A DNA stretch of 64,000 nt from Actinomadura luteofluorescens. Lineage in GTDB: Bacteria; Actinomycetota; Actinomycetes; Streptosporangiales; Streptosporangiaceae. Under the pieces are notes generated by a model. That model did no database searches. It had not been told where the DNA came from and saw only the letters and a program-made list of their open reading frames with translations. The position numbers were made by a program, and so were the translations under genes. The stretch is taken from contig NZ_JACCBA010000001.1 in the NCBI RefSeq assembly GCF_013409365.1, forward strand, positions 7,998,001 to 8,062,000, given 5' to 3'. This document shows positions 7,828 through 17,044 of the stretch, piece by piece (the first letter of the stretch is position 1; each line of letters begins with the position of its first letter).

Positions 7828-10136
7828 TGGCCGTCACGTTCGTCGGCGTCCGGCACCACAGCCCCGCCTGCGCCCGGCTCGTCCGGGAGACGATCCGGCG
7901 GCTGCGCCCCGCGTACGTGCTGGTGGAGGGGCCCGCCGACTTCGGGGACCGGATCGGCGAGCTGCTCCTCGGCCACGCGCCGCCCGTCGCGGTCTACAGC
8001 TACTACCGGGACGACGAGCGCGTGCACGCGTCCTGGTCGCCGTTCTGCGCCTACTCCCCGGAATGGGTCGCGCTGAACGAGGGCCGCGCCGCCGGGGCGG
8101 AGCTGCGGTTCATCGACCTGCCCGCGTGGCACCCGGCGTTCGCCGGCCGCAGCAACCGCTACGCCGACGCCGAGCGCCGCTACGCCGAGGTGACCGCGCG
8201 GCTGTGCCGGGAGTTCGCCGTCGACAACACCGACATCCTCTGGGACCACCTGTTCGAGATCGACGCCGAGGGGGCGGGGGAGCGGCTCGACGCGTACTTC
8301 GGGCTCCTGCGGGGCGAGGCGGAGGCCGGGGAGGACGACACCGCCCGCGAGTCCTACATGGCGGAGTGGGTGCGGGCGGCCGAGGCCGACGCCGGAGACC
8401 GCCCCGTCGTCGTGGTGACCGGCGGCTTCCACAAGCCGGCGCTCGAAGCGCTCGCCGCGTCCGGCGGCACGGCGTGGCCGAGCGTGCCCGAGCCGCCCGG
8501 CGACGCCATCGGCGGCAGCTTCCTCGTCCCGTACTCGTTCCGGCGCCTCGACGCGTTCACCGGCTACCAGTCGGGCATGCCGTCGCCCGAGTACTACCAG
8601 CGGCTCTGGGAGGACGGCCCCGACGCGGCCGCCGGGGCGCTGGTGGAGACGGTCGTGGCCCGGCTGCGCGAGCGCGGGCAGGTCGTGTCGACCGCCGACC
8701 TGATCGCCGCCCGCACCCTCACCGGCGGCCTCACCCGCCTGCGCGGCCACCCCGCGCCGGCCCGCACCGACCTGCTCGACGGCCTGGTGGCCGCGCTGGT
8801 GAACGACGACCTCGACCAGCGGCTCCCGTGGACCTCCCGCGGCGCGCTCGCGCCGGGGGCGCATCCGGCCGTCGCCGAGATGGTCGACGCGCTGAGCGGC
8901 GACCGGACCGGTCGCCTGCACGCCGGCACGCCCGCCCCGCCGCTCGTCGGCCATGTGACGGCCGAGCTCGCGCGGCTCGGGCTCGGCCGCGACGGCCCGG
9001 TCGCGCTGAAGCTGGCGACCCCGCGCGGGCTGGATCGCAGCCGGGCCCTGCACCGGCTGCGCGTCCTGCGGATCCCGTTCGCGCACCGCGACTCGGGCCC
9101 CGCCACGGGCGCCGACCCGGTGCTCGAGGAGCGCTGGACCGTCGACGCGTCCGACCGCGACGGGCGCCGCCACGCCGCGCTCATCGAGGCGGGCGCCTAC
9201 GGGCCGACGCTGGCCGACGCCGCGTCGGCCGCCCTGGACGAGCGGATGAACGCCGCGGGCGCCGACATGGAGCGCCTCGCCGCCGTGCTGTTCGACGCGG
9301 CGCTGTGCGGATGCGCGGACCAGTCCGGCCGGATCGCCGAGTCGATCTCCGCCGGGGTCGCGGGCGCCTCCGACATCGCCGCGCTCGGCGCCGCGCTGGA
9401 ATCCGTCCTCGGGCTGTGGCGGCACGACCGCGTCCTCGGCACGGCCGGCAGCCCGCTGTTCGGGACGGTCATCGAGGAGTGCGCCGACCGGATCCTGTGG
9501 CTGGCCGAGGGCGTGCGCGGCGGGCCCGCGCCCGCCGACCTGCGCCGGCTCCGCGCGCTCGCCGCCGTCCGCGACGCGCTGCTGCACGCCTCCGGCGCGC
9601 TGCGCCTCGACCGGGCCGCGGCGCTCGGCGTCGCACGCCGCGTCGCCGCCGGATCCGGCGCCCCGCCCGACCTGCGCGGCGCCGCGTTCGGGCTCGCCCG
9701 CGCCCTCGGCGACGCCTCCGACGCCGCCCGGGCGCTGCGCGGCGCCGCCGCCCCGGCGACGTTCGGCGACTGGCTCGCCGGGCTGTTCGCGCTGGCCAGG
9801 CAGGAGGTGCTCGACTCGGGCACCGCACTGCTCGGCGTGCTGGACGAGCTGGTCGCCGGGCTGGACGAGGACGACTTCCTCATCGCGCTGCCCGCGCTGC
9901 GGCAGGCGTTCGAGTTCTTCCCGCCCCGCGAGCGCGCGACCATCGCCCAGGGGCTGCTGGACCGCCGGAACCTGCGCGGCTCCGCCCGCACGCTGCTGCG
10001 CGCGCCGGAGGCGCCGATGCTCATCGCCGAGGCCCTCGCGCTCGACGCCCGCGTGGACAGGGCCCTCGCGGCGGCGGGCCTCGCGGCCGACGAGCAGGAC
10101 CCGCCCACCGCACAGCCCAGCGAGGAGGCCTCGTGA
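7827..10136 (+). CDS. DUF5682 family protein (YehM-like)
   Basis: A 769-residue protein that opens with 'GVRHHSPAC' (residues 7-15), then 'VLVEGPADFGDR' and later 'VVVTGGFHKPAL'. These are hallmarks of DUF5682, the YehM family. A His/Glu set in this order recalls the ChaN/EreA/TraB-type fold, so a metal-dependent hydrolytic site is conceivable, but that is inference. The C-terminal half (residues ~400-769) is alanine/leucine-rich and helical without a recognised motif. It overlaps the MoxR stop by one base and the VWA start by four, so the proteins are probably made together. Confidence 0.82.
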   Translation: MAVTFVGVRHHSPACARLVRETIRRLRPAYVLVEGPADFGDRIGELLLGHAPPVAVYSYYRDDERVHASWSPFCAYSPEWVALNEGRAAGAELRFIDLPAWHPAFAGRSNRYADAERRYAEVTARLCREFAVDNTDILWDHLFEIDAEGAGERLDAYFGLLRGEAEAGEDDTARESYMAEWVRAAEADAGDRPVVVVTGGFHKPALEALAASGGTAWPSVPEPPGDAIGGSFLVPYSFRRLDAFTGYQSGMPSPEYYQRLWEDGPDAAAGALVETVVARLRERGQVVSTADLIAARTLTGGLTRLRGHPAPARTDLLDGLVAALVNDDLDQRLPWTSRGALAPGAHPAVAEMVDALSGDRTGRLHAGTPAPPLVGHVTAELARLGLGRDGPVALKLATPRGLDRSRALHRLRVLRIPFAHRDSGPATGADPVLEERWTVDASDRDGRRHAALIEAGAYGPTLADAASAALDERMNAAGADMERLAAVLFDAALCGCADQSGRIAESISAGVAGASDIAALGAALESVLGLWRHDRVLGTAGSPLFGTVIEECADRILWLAEGVRGGPAPADLRRLRALAAVRDALLHASGALRLDRAAALGVARRVAAGSGAPPDLRGAAFGLARALGDASDAARALRGAAAPATFGDWLAGLFALARQEVLDSGTALLGVLDELVAGLDEDDFLIALPALRQAFEFFPPRERATIAQGLLDRRNLRGSARTLLRAPEAPMLIAEALALDARVDRALAAAGLAADEQDPPTAQPSEEAS

Positions 10137-11296
10137 TCCCGCCCGACCTGGAACGCTGGCGGCTCGTCCTCGGCTCGCCCGCCGAGTCGTGCACGGGCGC
10201 GCTCGACGGCGAGGCCGCCGAACGGGACGCGGCCCTCGGCTGGCTGTACGGGCGCGACCCCGACCTCGCCAGGCGCGGCGTGCGGCGCGGTGACGGCGGG
10301 GGCGGCGACGGCGAGCCCGTCCGGTCCGAGGACCGCACCGGCGGGATCGGGCCGTCCCAGCTCACCACCGTCGACTGGCTCGACGCCGTGCACCGGCTCT
10401 TCCCCAAGGAGACGATCGAGCGGCTCGAACGCGACGCCGTCGAGCGGTACGAGATCCACGAGATCGTCACCGACCCGGCCGTGCTGGAGCGCATCGACCC
10501 GGACGAGGCGCTGCTGCGCGCCGTGCTGCGGACCAAGCACCTGATGAACCCCGAGGTCCTCGCGCTGGCCCGCAGGATCGTGGAGGCCGTCGTGCGGCAG
10601 CTGATGGAGCGGCTGGCGACCGAGGTCCGGCAGGCGTTCCACGGCACCCGCTCGCGCCGGCCGAGCCGGGTGAAGAACTCCCGCAACTTCGACTTCCACG
10701 GCACCGTCCGCGCCAACCTCGCCCACTACCGGCCGGACGAGCGCCGCCTCTACATCGAGAACCCGCGGTTCGTGTCCCGGACGAGGCGGCACGTCGAGCA
10801 GTGGCAGATGATCCTGCTCGTCGACCAGTCCGGCTCCATGCTCGGGTCCGTCGTGCACGCGGCCGTCACCGCCGCCTGCCTGTGGGGGCTGCCCGGCCTC
10901 AAGACGCACCTCGTCGCGTTCGACACCTCCGTCGTCGACCTGACCTCCGACGTGACCGACCCCGCCGAGCTGCTGATGAAGGTGCAGCTCGGCGGCGGCA
11001 CCGACATCGGCCGCGCCGTGGCCTACGGGGCCGGCCTGGTCGAGAACCCGCGCCGGTCGATCGTCGCGGTCATCACCGACTTCTACGAGGGCGGCAACGA
11101 GTACCGGCTGGTCGAGGAGGTGCGGCGGCTCGTCCAGCAGGGCACGCAGGTGCTCGGGCTGGCGGCGCTCGACGAGGAGGCGAACCCCTCCTACGACCGC
11201 AGGACGGCGCAGCGCCTCGCCGACGAGGGCGCCCACGTCGGCGCGATGACGCCGGGGCAGCTCGCCGCGTTCGTCGCGGAAAGGATCGGCCGGTGA
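10133..11296 (+). CDS. VWA-domain protein, MoxR partner (YehP-like)
   Basis: A 387-residue protein. The N-terminal half is helical with a Gly/Asp-rich loop (residues ~50-65). The C-terminal half (from ~residue 225) is a von Willebrand A domain with a complete metal-ion-dependent adhesion site: DQSGSM (D231, S233, S235), Thr in 'GGGTDIGRA', and Asp in 'VITDFYEGG'. VWA proteins pair with MoxR ATPases as adaptors or metal-dependent binding modules. The GTG start overlaps the preceding stop (GTGA), and its own stop overlaps the next GTG in the same way. It matches the YehP family. Confidence 0.87.
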   Translation: MIPPDLERWRLVLGSPAESCTGALDGEAAERDAALGWLYGRDPDLARRGVRRGDGGGGDGEPVRSEDRTGGIGPSQLTTVDWLDAVHRLFPKETIERLERDAVERYEIHEIVTDPAVLERIDPDEALLRAVLRTKHLMNPEVLALARRIVEAVVRQLMERLATEVRQAFHGTRSRRPSRVKNSRNFDFHGTVRANLAHYRPDERRLYIENPRFVSRTRRHVEQWQMILLVDQSGSMLGSVVHAAVTAACLWGLPGLKTHLVAFDTSVVDLTSDVTDPAELLMKVQLGGGTDIGRAVAYGAGLVENPRRSIVAVITDFYEGGNEYRLVEEVRRLVQQGTQVLGLAALDEEANPSYDRRTAQRLADEGAHVGAMTPGQLAAFVAERIGR

Positions 11297-13257
11297 CCCG
11301 CGCCGACCTGCTCGCGCTGACCCCGGACGCGCTCGCCGCCCTCGCCAACCGCGGCCTGGTCAAGCGCGCCGCCAAGGACCTGGACGCCGGCAACGGTCCG
11401 GAGATCACCGTCTCCCCGGACGGCGGGGTCGACGGCGCCTTCCCCGACGGCACCACCGCGTCCCTGCCCGCCGGGGCGGGGCTGGAGGCCGCGCGCTGCT
11501 CCTGCGCGGCGACCGGCACGTGCCGCCACCGGATCTGCCTCGTCCTTGCCTACCAGCGGACCGCCGCGGAGCCGGAGGAGCCCGCGGCGCCCGTGCAGGC
11601 GGCCGGCTGGTCGCCGGGCGCCTTCGACGACGACGCGCTTGCCCGCGTCCTCGGGCGGCGGGCCCTCACCGCCGCGCGCCGCGCCCTGCGCGCCGGGTAC
11701 CCGGCGAAGATCCGCCGCCCCACCGCGCAGGACCCGGTGGCGCAGGTCGAGCTGCAGACCTGCACGGTCCGGTTCCTGGTGCCGGAGGAACTCGGCTACG
11801 TCCACACCGACGCGGTCGCGGCGGTGCGCGGCGAGGTCACCGTGCTCGCCGTCTGGGCCTTCCGCGCCGCCGACGAGCGCGGCCTGGCGGGCGAGGAGAT
11901 CCGGCTGGAGGTCGGCGGCCCGGAGGGCGCCGGCTCCCCGGGGACCGGCGGGGACGGCCTGGACGCCGCGCTCGACCTCGCCGACCAGGTCCTCCTGGAG
12001 GGCGCGGCGCACGCCGGGCCCGTCCTCGCGACCGCGCTGGGCCGCGCCGCCGCCGACCTCGGGGCGGCCGGCCTGCACTGGCCCGCCGCCGCGCTCGGCG
12101 ACCTGGCCGAGCAGCTGGCCGCCCACCACGACCGCCGCGCCGACCACGACCCGGCGCGCGTCGCGGAGCTGCTCGCCGAGCTCCACGCCCGGCACCGCGC
12201 CGCACGCGGCGGCGCCGCCCGCTCCCAGGTGCTCGGCACGCAGGAGTCCGCGGACACGCCGCTGCGCCGCGTCCGTCTCGCCGCCCTCGGCTGCCGCGTC
12301 GCGGGCACGCCCGCGGCCCGCACCGCCGACGTCTTCCTCGCCCACACCGGGACCGGCATCGTCCTGGTGCTGAAACGGCGCTGGGACGTCCCGGACGGAG
12401 ACCGGCTCACCGGCGCCGACCTCGCCGGGCGCCGCGTGCTCGGGTCGCCGCTGCGGTCCCTCGCCGCCGCGAACGTCGTGTCGGAGAGCGCCTCGCGCAG
12501 CGCCGGGCGGGTCGTCCGGGTCACCGCCGGGCGGATCGCCAAGACGACGGTCACCCCGCTCGGCGACACCTGGGAGAGACTGCCCGCGGCGCTGCTCGTG
12601 CGCGACCTGGCCGCCGAGGGGCGGGCCCTGGACGCGCTGCCGCCCCGCCTCGTGCGGCCCCGCGTGGAGGCGGAGCTGGTCCGGGTCGTCGAGATCGCCG
12701 AGGTCCGCGACATCGGCTACCACCCCGGGGCGCAGCGGCTGGAGGCCGTGGTCGCCGACGCGGCGGGCACCCCCGCCGTCGTCTCCGCCGACTACAGCCC
12801 GCACAGCCCCGCCGCGCTGGACGTCCTGGCCGGGGCGCTCGCGGCGGGGCCCCGGTTCGTCTCCGGCGCCGTCCGCAAGGACCGCGGGGGCCTGGTCATC
12901 GACCCGTTCGCCGTGCTGACGGCCGACGGCCCGGTCGTCCCCGACCTGGCCCCCGGCGAGGGCACCGCCGCCCTCGGGGCCCCGCCCGCCGCCCCGCCCG
13001 ATCCGCTGGCGCGGGCCCTGGACGAGGCGCTCGCCGCCTGCGCCGAGGCCGCCCACTGCGGCCTCCTGCGCCTGCCGTCCGGGACGCGGGACCGCCTCGC
13101 CCGCGCGGCCGCGACGCTGCGGCGCGCCGGCCTCCGCACGTCCGCGGAGACGCTCGCGGCCCTCACCGCCGCGCTCGCGGCCGACGACCCGCGGGAGATG
13201 ACCCGCGCCTGGGCCGCCGCCCACATCCGCCTGGTCACCGCGGCCGAACTGCGCTGA
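11293..13257 (+). CDS. SWIM zinc-finger protein (YehQ-like)
   Basis: A 654-residue protein with one SWIM-type zinc finger, CxCx5CxH, at C69, C71, C77 and H79. SWIM fingers bind DNA or protein. The remaining ~570 residues have alternating hydrophobic and charged segments without an enzymatic motif I recognise. It is the last gene of the four-gene operon, entered through a GTGA overlap with the VWA gene. The E. coli counterpart in my recollection is YehQ. It ends 8 bases from the convergent MBL-fold gene, and a short GCCGC/GCGGC hairpin (13261-13275) lies at the junction. Confidence 0.83.
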   Translation: MTRADLLALTPDALAALANRGLVKRAAKDLDAGNGPEITVSPDGGVDGAFPDGTTASLPAGAGLEAARCSCAATGTCRHRICLVLAYQRTAAEPEEPAAPVQAAGWSPGAFDDDALARVLGRRALTAARRALRAGYPAKIRRPTAQDPVAQVELQTCTVRFLVPEELGYVHTDAVAAVRGEVTVLAVWAFRAADERGLAGEEIRLEVGGPEGAGSPGTGGDGLDAALDLADQVLLEGAAHAGPVLATALGRAAADLGAAGLHWPAAALGDLAEQLAAHHDRRADHDPARVAELLAELHARHRAARGGAARSQVLGTQESADTPLRRVRLAALGCRVAGTPAARTADVFLAHTGTGIVLVLKRRWDVPDGDRLTGADLAGRRVLGSPLRSLAAANVVSESASRSAGRVVRVTAGRIAKTTVTPLGDTWERLPAALLVRDLAAEGRALDALPPRLVRPRVEAELVRVVEIAEVRDIGYHPGAQRLEAVVADAAGTPAVVSADYSPHSPAALDVLAGALAAGPRFVSGAVRKDRGGLVIDPFAVLTADGPVVPDLAPGEGTAALGAPPAAPPDPLARALDEALAACAEAAHCGLLRLPSGTRDRLARAAATLRRAGLRTSAETLAALTAALAADDPREMTRAWAAAHIRLVTAAELR

Positions 13258-13264
13258 CGCGCCG

Positions 13265-14203
13265 CTAAGCGCGGCAGGTGAGCGGACGGCCCCCGTTGAA
13301 GGCGACCATGTCGGTCAGGGCCGAGACCAAGTCGATCGGCGCGCCGGGAGGCTGCCCGTCCAGTTCGGCGTAGGCGCGGTACAGGTTGCCCACGAGGCGC
13401 TCGGGGTCGGTCAGCTCCGCGTACGGGCCGAGATCGGCCTCGCGGGCGGCCTCCAGCGGCGCCAGCCCGGCCGCCCTGGCCTCGGCGGCGGTCGCCTGGA
13501 CGAAGCGCGCGTAGCCGAGCACCCGGTCGATGAGCTCGGGACCGGCGACGGGACCGTGCCCGGGGACGATCGTCTCCGCGCCCAGCGGCGCGACGACCTC
13601 CTCCAGGACCCGGACCGCGCCCGCGACCGACCCCTGCATCAGGAACGGGGTGCCGCCGTTGAACAGCAGGTCGCCGCAGAACAGCACCCGCCGCTCGGGG
13701 ATCCACACGATGGAGTCGTTGGTGGTGTGCGCGGGCGTCCCGACGTGCCGGACCTCGCAGCGCAGGTCGTCCACCCACAGCGTCACGCCGTCGGTGAAGG
13801 TGAGGAACGGCGGCTCGATCTCGACGCCGCCCCAGTCGACCTTCGTCCAGAACGGCTCGTCGAACGGCATGCCCCAGCTGAGCGCGCCCTCCCGCGTGGC
13901 CTCGTGGCCGACGACGGTCGCGCCCGAGAACAGGTAGTTGCCGAAGGTGTGGTCGCCGTGGTGGTGGGTGTTGACCAGCGTCCGGACGGGACGGTCCGTG
14001 ACCGAGCGGATCGACTCCAGGTACGCGCGGGTGCGGCGCTCGGTCGAGCAGGAGTCGACGCTCGTCACCCCCCGCGCGCCCGTGAGGAAGCCGGTGTTGT
14101 TGATCCACCAGGTGCCGTCGGGCTGGAGGTAGGCGAAGATCCCGTCGGAGACCTCCTCCAGCCGCGGGCTGCCCGGTCCCTCGCGTTCGGGTGCGTCGCT
14201 CAT
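13265..14203 (-). CDS. MBL-fold metallo-hydrolase
   Basis: A 312-residue metallo-beta-lactamase-fold protein. The metal-binding motif 'THHHGDHTFGN' is followed by the further ligands His in 'GTPAHTTND', Asp in 'FCGDLLFNGG' and His in 'VPGHGPVAG'. A binuclear-metal hydrolase is therefore expected; the layout resembles cyclase/glyoxalase-like or quinoprotein-associated hydrolases rather than true beta-lactamases, and it has no signal peptide. Upstream on the minus strand a TACACT -10-like box (14213-14218) lies only 9 bases from the ATG, so the leader is very short. The substrate is unknown. Confidence 0.82.
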   Translation of the reverse strand: MSDAPEREGPGSPRLEEVSDGIFAYLQPDGTWWINNTGFLTGARGVTSVDSCSTERRTRAYLESIRSVTDRPVRTLVNTHHHGDHTFGNYLFSGATVVGHEATREGALSWGMPFDEPFWTKVDWGGVEIEPPFLTFTDGVTLWVDDLRCEVRHVGTPAHTTNDSIVWIPERRVLFCGDLLFNGGTPFLMQGSVAGAVRVLEEVVAPLGAETIVPGHGPVAGPELIDRVLGYARFVQATAAEARAAGLAPLEAAREADLGPYAELTDPERLVGNLYRAYAELDGQPPGAPIDLVSALTDMVAFNGGRPLTCRA

Positions 14204-14242
14204 GCCATCGGGAGTGTAACCGCCGCCGGCGGCGGGCCCCGG

Positions 14243-15301
14243 TCAGTAGTCCGCCAGGCTCGTCAGCACGTGCGGGCGCGGTGAGGTCTCGCGGGCGGAC
14301 GGCTCCCGCGACCCGGCGGACCGCAGCACCTCCCCGGCGCCGAGCACGGCCGCGTCGCCGGTGTCGTCCCCGACCCGCGCGCCCAGCCCGGTCCGGTCCT
14401 GGATCAGCCGCTCCAGTCCGGGCAGCCGGGCGCAGCCGCCGGTGAGCGTGATGCCGACGCCGAGCAGGTCGCCGGAGATCTCGGGCGAGCAGCCGGCGAG
14501 GCCGGCGCCGATCGCGTCCACGATCCGCGCCACCGGGCCGGAGATCGCGCGGGCGACGTCCGCGGTGGTGAGGACGACGCCGCGCGGCATGCCCGTCGCG
14601 ATGTCGCGCCCGTGCACGACGGTCTGCCGCACCGGGCGGCGGCCGAGCGGCGGCACCGCGCCGACCTCCAGCTTGGCCGCCTCCGCCCCCGCCAGCGACA
14701 GCGCGAGGCCGTGCTCCTGCCGGACGAGCGCGGCGATGGCGCGGTCCAGCGCCGACCCGCCGACATGCGCGGTGTGCGAGGTGACCAGGCCGCCGAACGC
14801 GATGACGCCCACGTCGGTGACGTCCGCGCCGATGTCGGCGATCACCGTGATGTCGGGCCGCCCGCAGGAGGTCATGCCCATCCCGATGGCGGCGGCGATC
14901 GGCGTCGGCACGAGTGTGAGGCGCCGCGCGCCCGCCTGGTAGGCGGAGAACTGCAGCGCCCGGTAGTGGACGGAGGTCAGCCCGCTCGGGACCGTGACGA
15001 CCAGGCGCGGCCGCGCGGTGTAGTGGCGCCGGTGGTGGCGGCGCACCAGGTGCCGCATCAGGTACTCGGCCTCGTCGGTCTCGGTCGGCGCGCCTTCGCG
15101 GATGGGCCGCACGAGGGTGACGTCGGGGTTGCGCCCGGCCATCTCCCGCGCGGGGACGCCGAGGGCGAGGATGCGTCCGGTCTCGCGGGAGCGCGCGAGC
15201 AGCGAGGGTTCTCGGCAGACGACGCCGCGGCCCTTCACATGCATCCGCACGGTCGCGCTGCCCAGGTCGATAGCGGTGTCCCGGCCCGCGAAGTCCCACA
15301 T
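14243..15301 (-). CDS. MreB-like actin-family protein
   Basis: A 352-residue actin/Hsp70-fold protein: phosphate-1 motif 'DTAIDLGSATVRMH', 'VVTVPSGLTSVHYRAL', phosphate-2 motif 'VIADIGADVTDVGVIAFGG', and 'ITLTGGCARLPGLERLI' for the adenosine motif. The ATG at 15301 is preceded by GGGAGGG. Family members are rod-shape proteins MreB/Mbl; filamentous actinomycetes use them in spore-wall rather than vegetative growth. No mreC, mreD or penicillin-binding protein lies beside it, so this is an orphan MreB-like copy whose role may differ. Confidence 0.8.
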   Translation of the reverse strand: MWDFAGRDTAIDLGSATVRMHVKGRGVVCREPSLLARSRETGRILALGVPAREMAGRNPDVTLVRPIREGAPTETDEAEYLMRHLVRRHHRRHYTARPRLVVTVPSGLTSVHYRALQFSAYQAGARRLTLVPTPIAAAIGMGMTSCGRPDITVIADIGADVTDVGVIAFGGLVTSHTAHVGGSALDRAIAALVRQEHGLALSLAGAEAAKLEVGAVPPLGRRPVRQTVVHGRDIATGMPRGVVLTTADVARAISGPVARIVDAIGAGLAGCSPEISGDLLGVGITLTGGCARLPGLERLIQDRTGLGARVGDDTGDAAVLGAGEVLRSAGSREPSARETSPRPHVLTSLADY

Positions 15302-15488
15302 CGCGCCCTCCCAATCGCCCCGTTCGCCGCAAGAGTCCAGATGATTCGATTCCCGTGCGGCCTGCGGCGATGCCCACGCCGGGGTAAGCGAATCGCAACG
15401 ACCTGGTGATCTGGGATCCGACATGTCGGGAACGCGGTGCGCGGTGCGGCGCCCGCCCGGGGCGCAATCCCGGGCGGGCGCCAAAAGA

Positions 15489-16379
15489 TCATGTAGGGAC
15501 GGTGCCGGGACGCGCGCCCCGCGGCGCCGTCCACCCCCGCCGGGCCCGGACGGCGCCCGCCGCGCGGCACGCCCCGTACAGCAGGAACGAGATCGTGGTG
15601 ACGTACGGGCTGATCGGGATGCTGGACCCGATCGACAGCAGGATCCCGCCCAGCACCGACACCGTCGCGAGCGCCGCGCTCAGCAGCGGCGCCAGCACCG
15701 GCGACGCGGTGACCCGCACCGCCGCCGCGGCGGGCGTGCAGATCAGCGCGAGCACCAGCAGCGCGCCCACGACCTGCACGGACACGGCCACCGCCAGGCC
15801 GAGCACGAGCATGAAGGCCGGCGACAGCGCCCGCACCGGCACGCCCCGCGCGGCCGCCACGTCCGGGTCCAGGCTCGCGAACGCCAGCGGGCGCCACATG
15901 ACCGCGAGGCAGGCCAGCACCACCGCCGACGTGGCGAGCAGCCACGACAGCCGCGGCGTGTCGATCGCGACGATCTGGCCGGTGAGGATCCCGAACTTGT
16001 TGGCCGACCGCCCCTGGTAGAGCGACAGGAACAGCACGCCGAGCCCGAGCCCGAACGGCATCAGGACGCCGATGGCCGACCCGCGGTCGCGCGCCTTCGC
16101 GCCGAGGACCCCGATCAGCCCGGCGGCCGCCAGGGCCCCCGCGATCGAACCGCCCGCCACGCTCACCCCGGCCAGCAGGGCGGCCGCCGCGCCCGCGAAG
16201 GACAGCTCACTGATCCCGTGCACGGCGAACGCCAGGTCGCGCATGACGACGAACGTCCCGGCGAGCCCTCCGACCAGCCCGAGCACGGCCCCCGCGACGA
16301 GCGAGTTGCGCACCAGCGCGAGCAGCGCCCCGTAGTCCTGGAAGTTGAAGATCTCGTGCCACGCCTCCTGCCAGCTCAT
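15489..16379 (-). CDS. znuB: Zinc ABC transporter permease (ZnuB type)
   Basis: A 296-residue ABC-3 family membrane protein with about eight hydrophobic segments, for example 'AVLGLVGGLAGTFVVM', 'LSFAGAAAALLAGV' and 'LSAALATVSVLGGILLS'. It forms the channel of a metal importer together with the ATPase and binding protein encoded just upstream. Its ATG overlaps the ATPase stop (ATGA). A Zur box ahead of the operon supports zinc as the ion; manganese importers share the fold but respond to other regulators. The Arg/Pro-rich C-terminal tail is cytoplasmic. Confidence 0.88.
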   Translation of the reverse strand: MSWQEAWHEIFNFQDYGALLALVRNSLVAGAVLGLVGGLAGTFVVMRDLAFAVHGISELSFAGAAAALLAGVSVAGGSIAGALAAAGLIGVLGAKARDRGSAIGVLMPFGLGLGVLFLSLYQGRSANKFGILTGQIVAIDTPRLSWLLATSAVVLACLAVMWRPLAFASLDPDVAAARGVPVRALSPAFMLVLGLAVAVSVQVVGALLVLALICTPAAAAVRVTASPVLAPLLSAALATVSVLGGILLSIGSSIPISPYVTTISFLLYGACRAAGAVRARRGWTAPRGARPGTVPT

Positions 16380-17044
16380 GCCGTCTCCTGCCGGGAAGTT
16401 TGCGCGCCGGGGGCGGCGCCCATGTCGAGGATCCGGTCGGCGAAGGGGAGGACCGGGTCGATCTCGTGCGTGACGAACACGACGGTGGTGCCGTGGTCGC
16501 GGCGGCGCCGCTCCACCAGCTCGGCGACGACGCGCTGGTGCTCGGCGTCCAGGGAGGCCAGCGGCTCGTCGCACAGCAGGACGCGCGGGCCGGTCGCCAG
16601 AGCCTGCGCGACGCGCACGCGCTGGAGTTCGCCGCCCGACAGGAGTTCGAGCGGGACGTCGGCGAACGCGGCCGCGCCGACGTCGGCGAGGACGGCCTCG
16701 ACCCGGCGGCGCGCGTCCCGGCGCGGCCGCCCGGGGCCCCAGCGGTGGCCGTCGATGCCGAGCCGCACGAGGTCGCGGGCGCGCAGCGGGGTGTGCGGCG
16801 GGACGGCCCGGTGCTGCGGGACGTAGCCGACGGCGTCGCTGCCCCGCCGGGGGCGGCGCCCGTCCACCTCGACGGTTCCGGACGACAGCCGCTGGAGCCC
16901 GAGCAGCACCCTGAGCAGGCTGGTCTTCCCCGACCCGTTGGATCCGGCGACGGCGAGGAACTCGCCGGGCCGCACGTCGAGGTCCAGCCCGCGCCACAGG
17001 GTCCGTTCGCCGTAGGACAGGGTCGCGCCGCGCAGGGTGATCAC
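16376..17044 (-). CDS. znuC: Zinc ABC transporter ATPase (ZnuC type)
   Basis: A 222-residue ABC ATPase: Walker A 'GSNGSGKTS', Q-loop 'VGYVPQHR', signature 'LSGGELQRV', Walker B 'VLLCDEPLASLD' and the switch His in 'FVTHEID'. It drives the metal importer with the permease downstream and lipoprotein upstream. The GTG start at 17044 overlaps the lipoprotein stop by four bases, which fixes the start and implies coupled translation. Confidence 0.9.
   Translation of the reverse strand: MITLRGATLSYGERTLWRGLDLDVRPGEFLAVAGSNGSGKTSLLRVLLGLQRLSSGTVEVDGRRPRRGSDAVGYVPQHRAVPPHTPLRARDLVRLGIDGHRWGPGRPRRDARRRVEAVLADVGAAAFADVPLELLSGGELQRVRVAQALATGPRVLLCDEPLASLDAEHQRVVAELVERRRRDHGTTVVFVTHEIDPVLPFADRILDMGAAPGAQTSRQETA

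Noticed and set aside
9197..11236. Long minus-strand frame antisense to the DUF5682 and VWA genes
   Set aside because: The + strand genes have overlapping starts and clear domains; the antisense text has none.
13261..13275. Terminator between the SWIM and MBL-fold genes
   Set aside because: The GCCGC/GCGGC stem is only 5 base pairs, includes the MBL stop codon and has no T tract.
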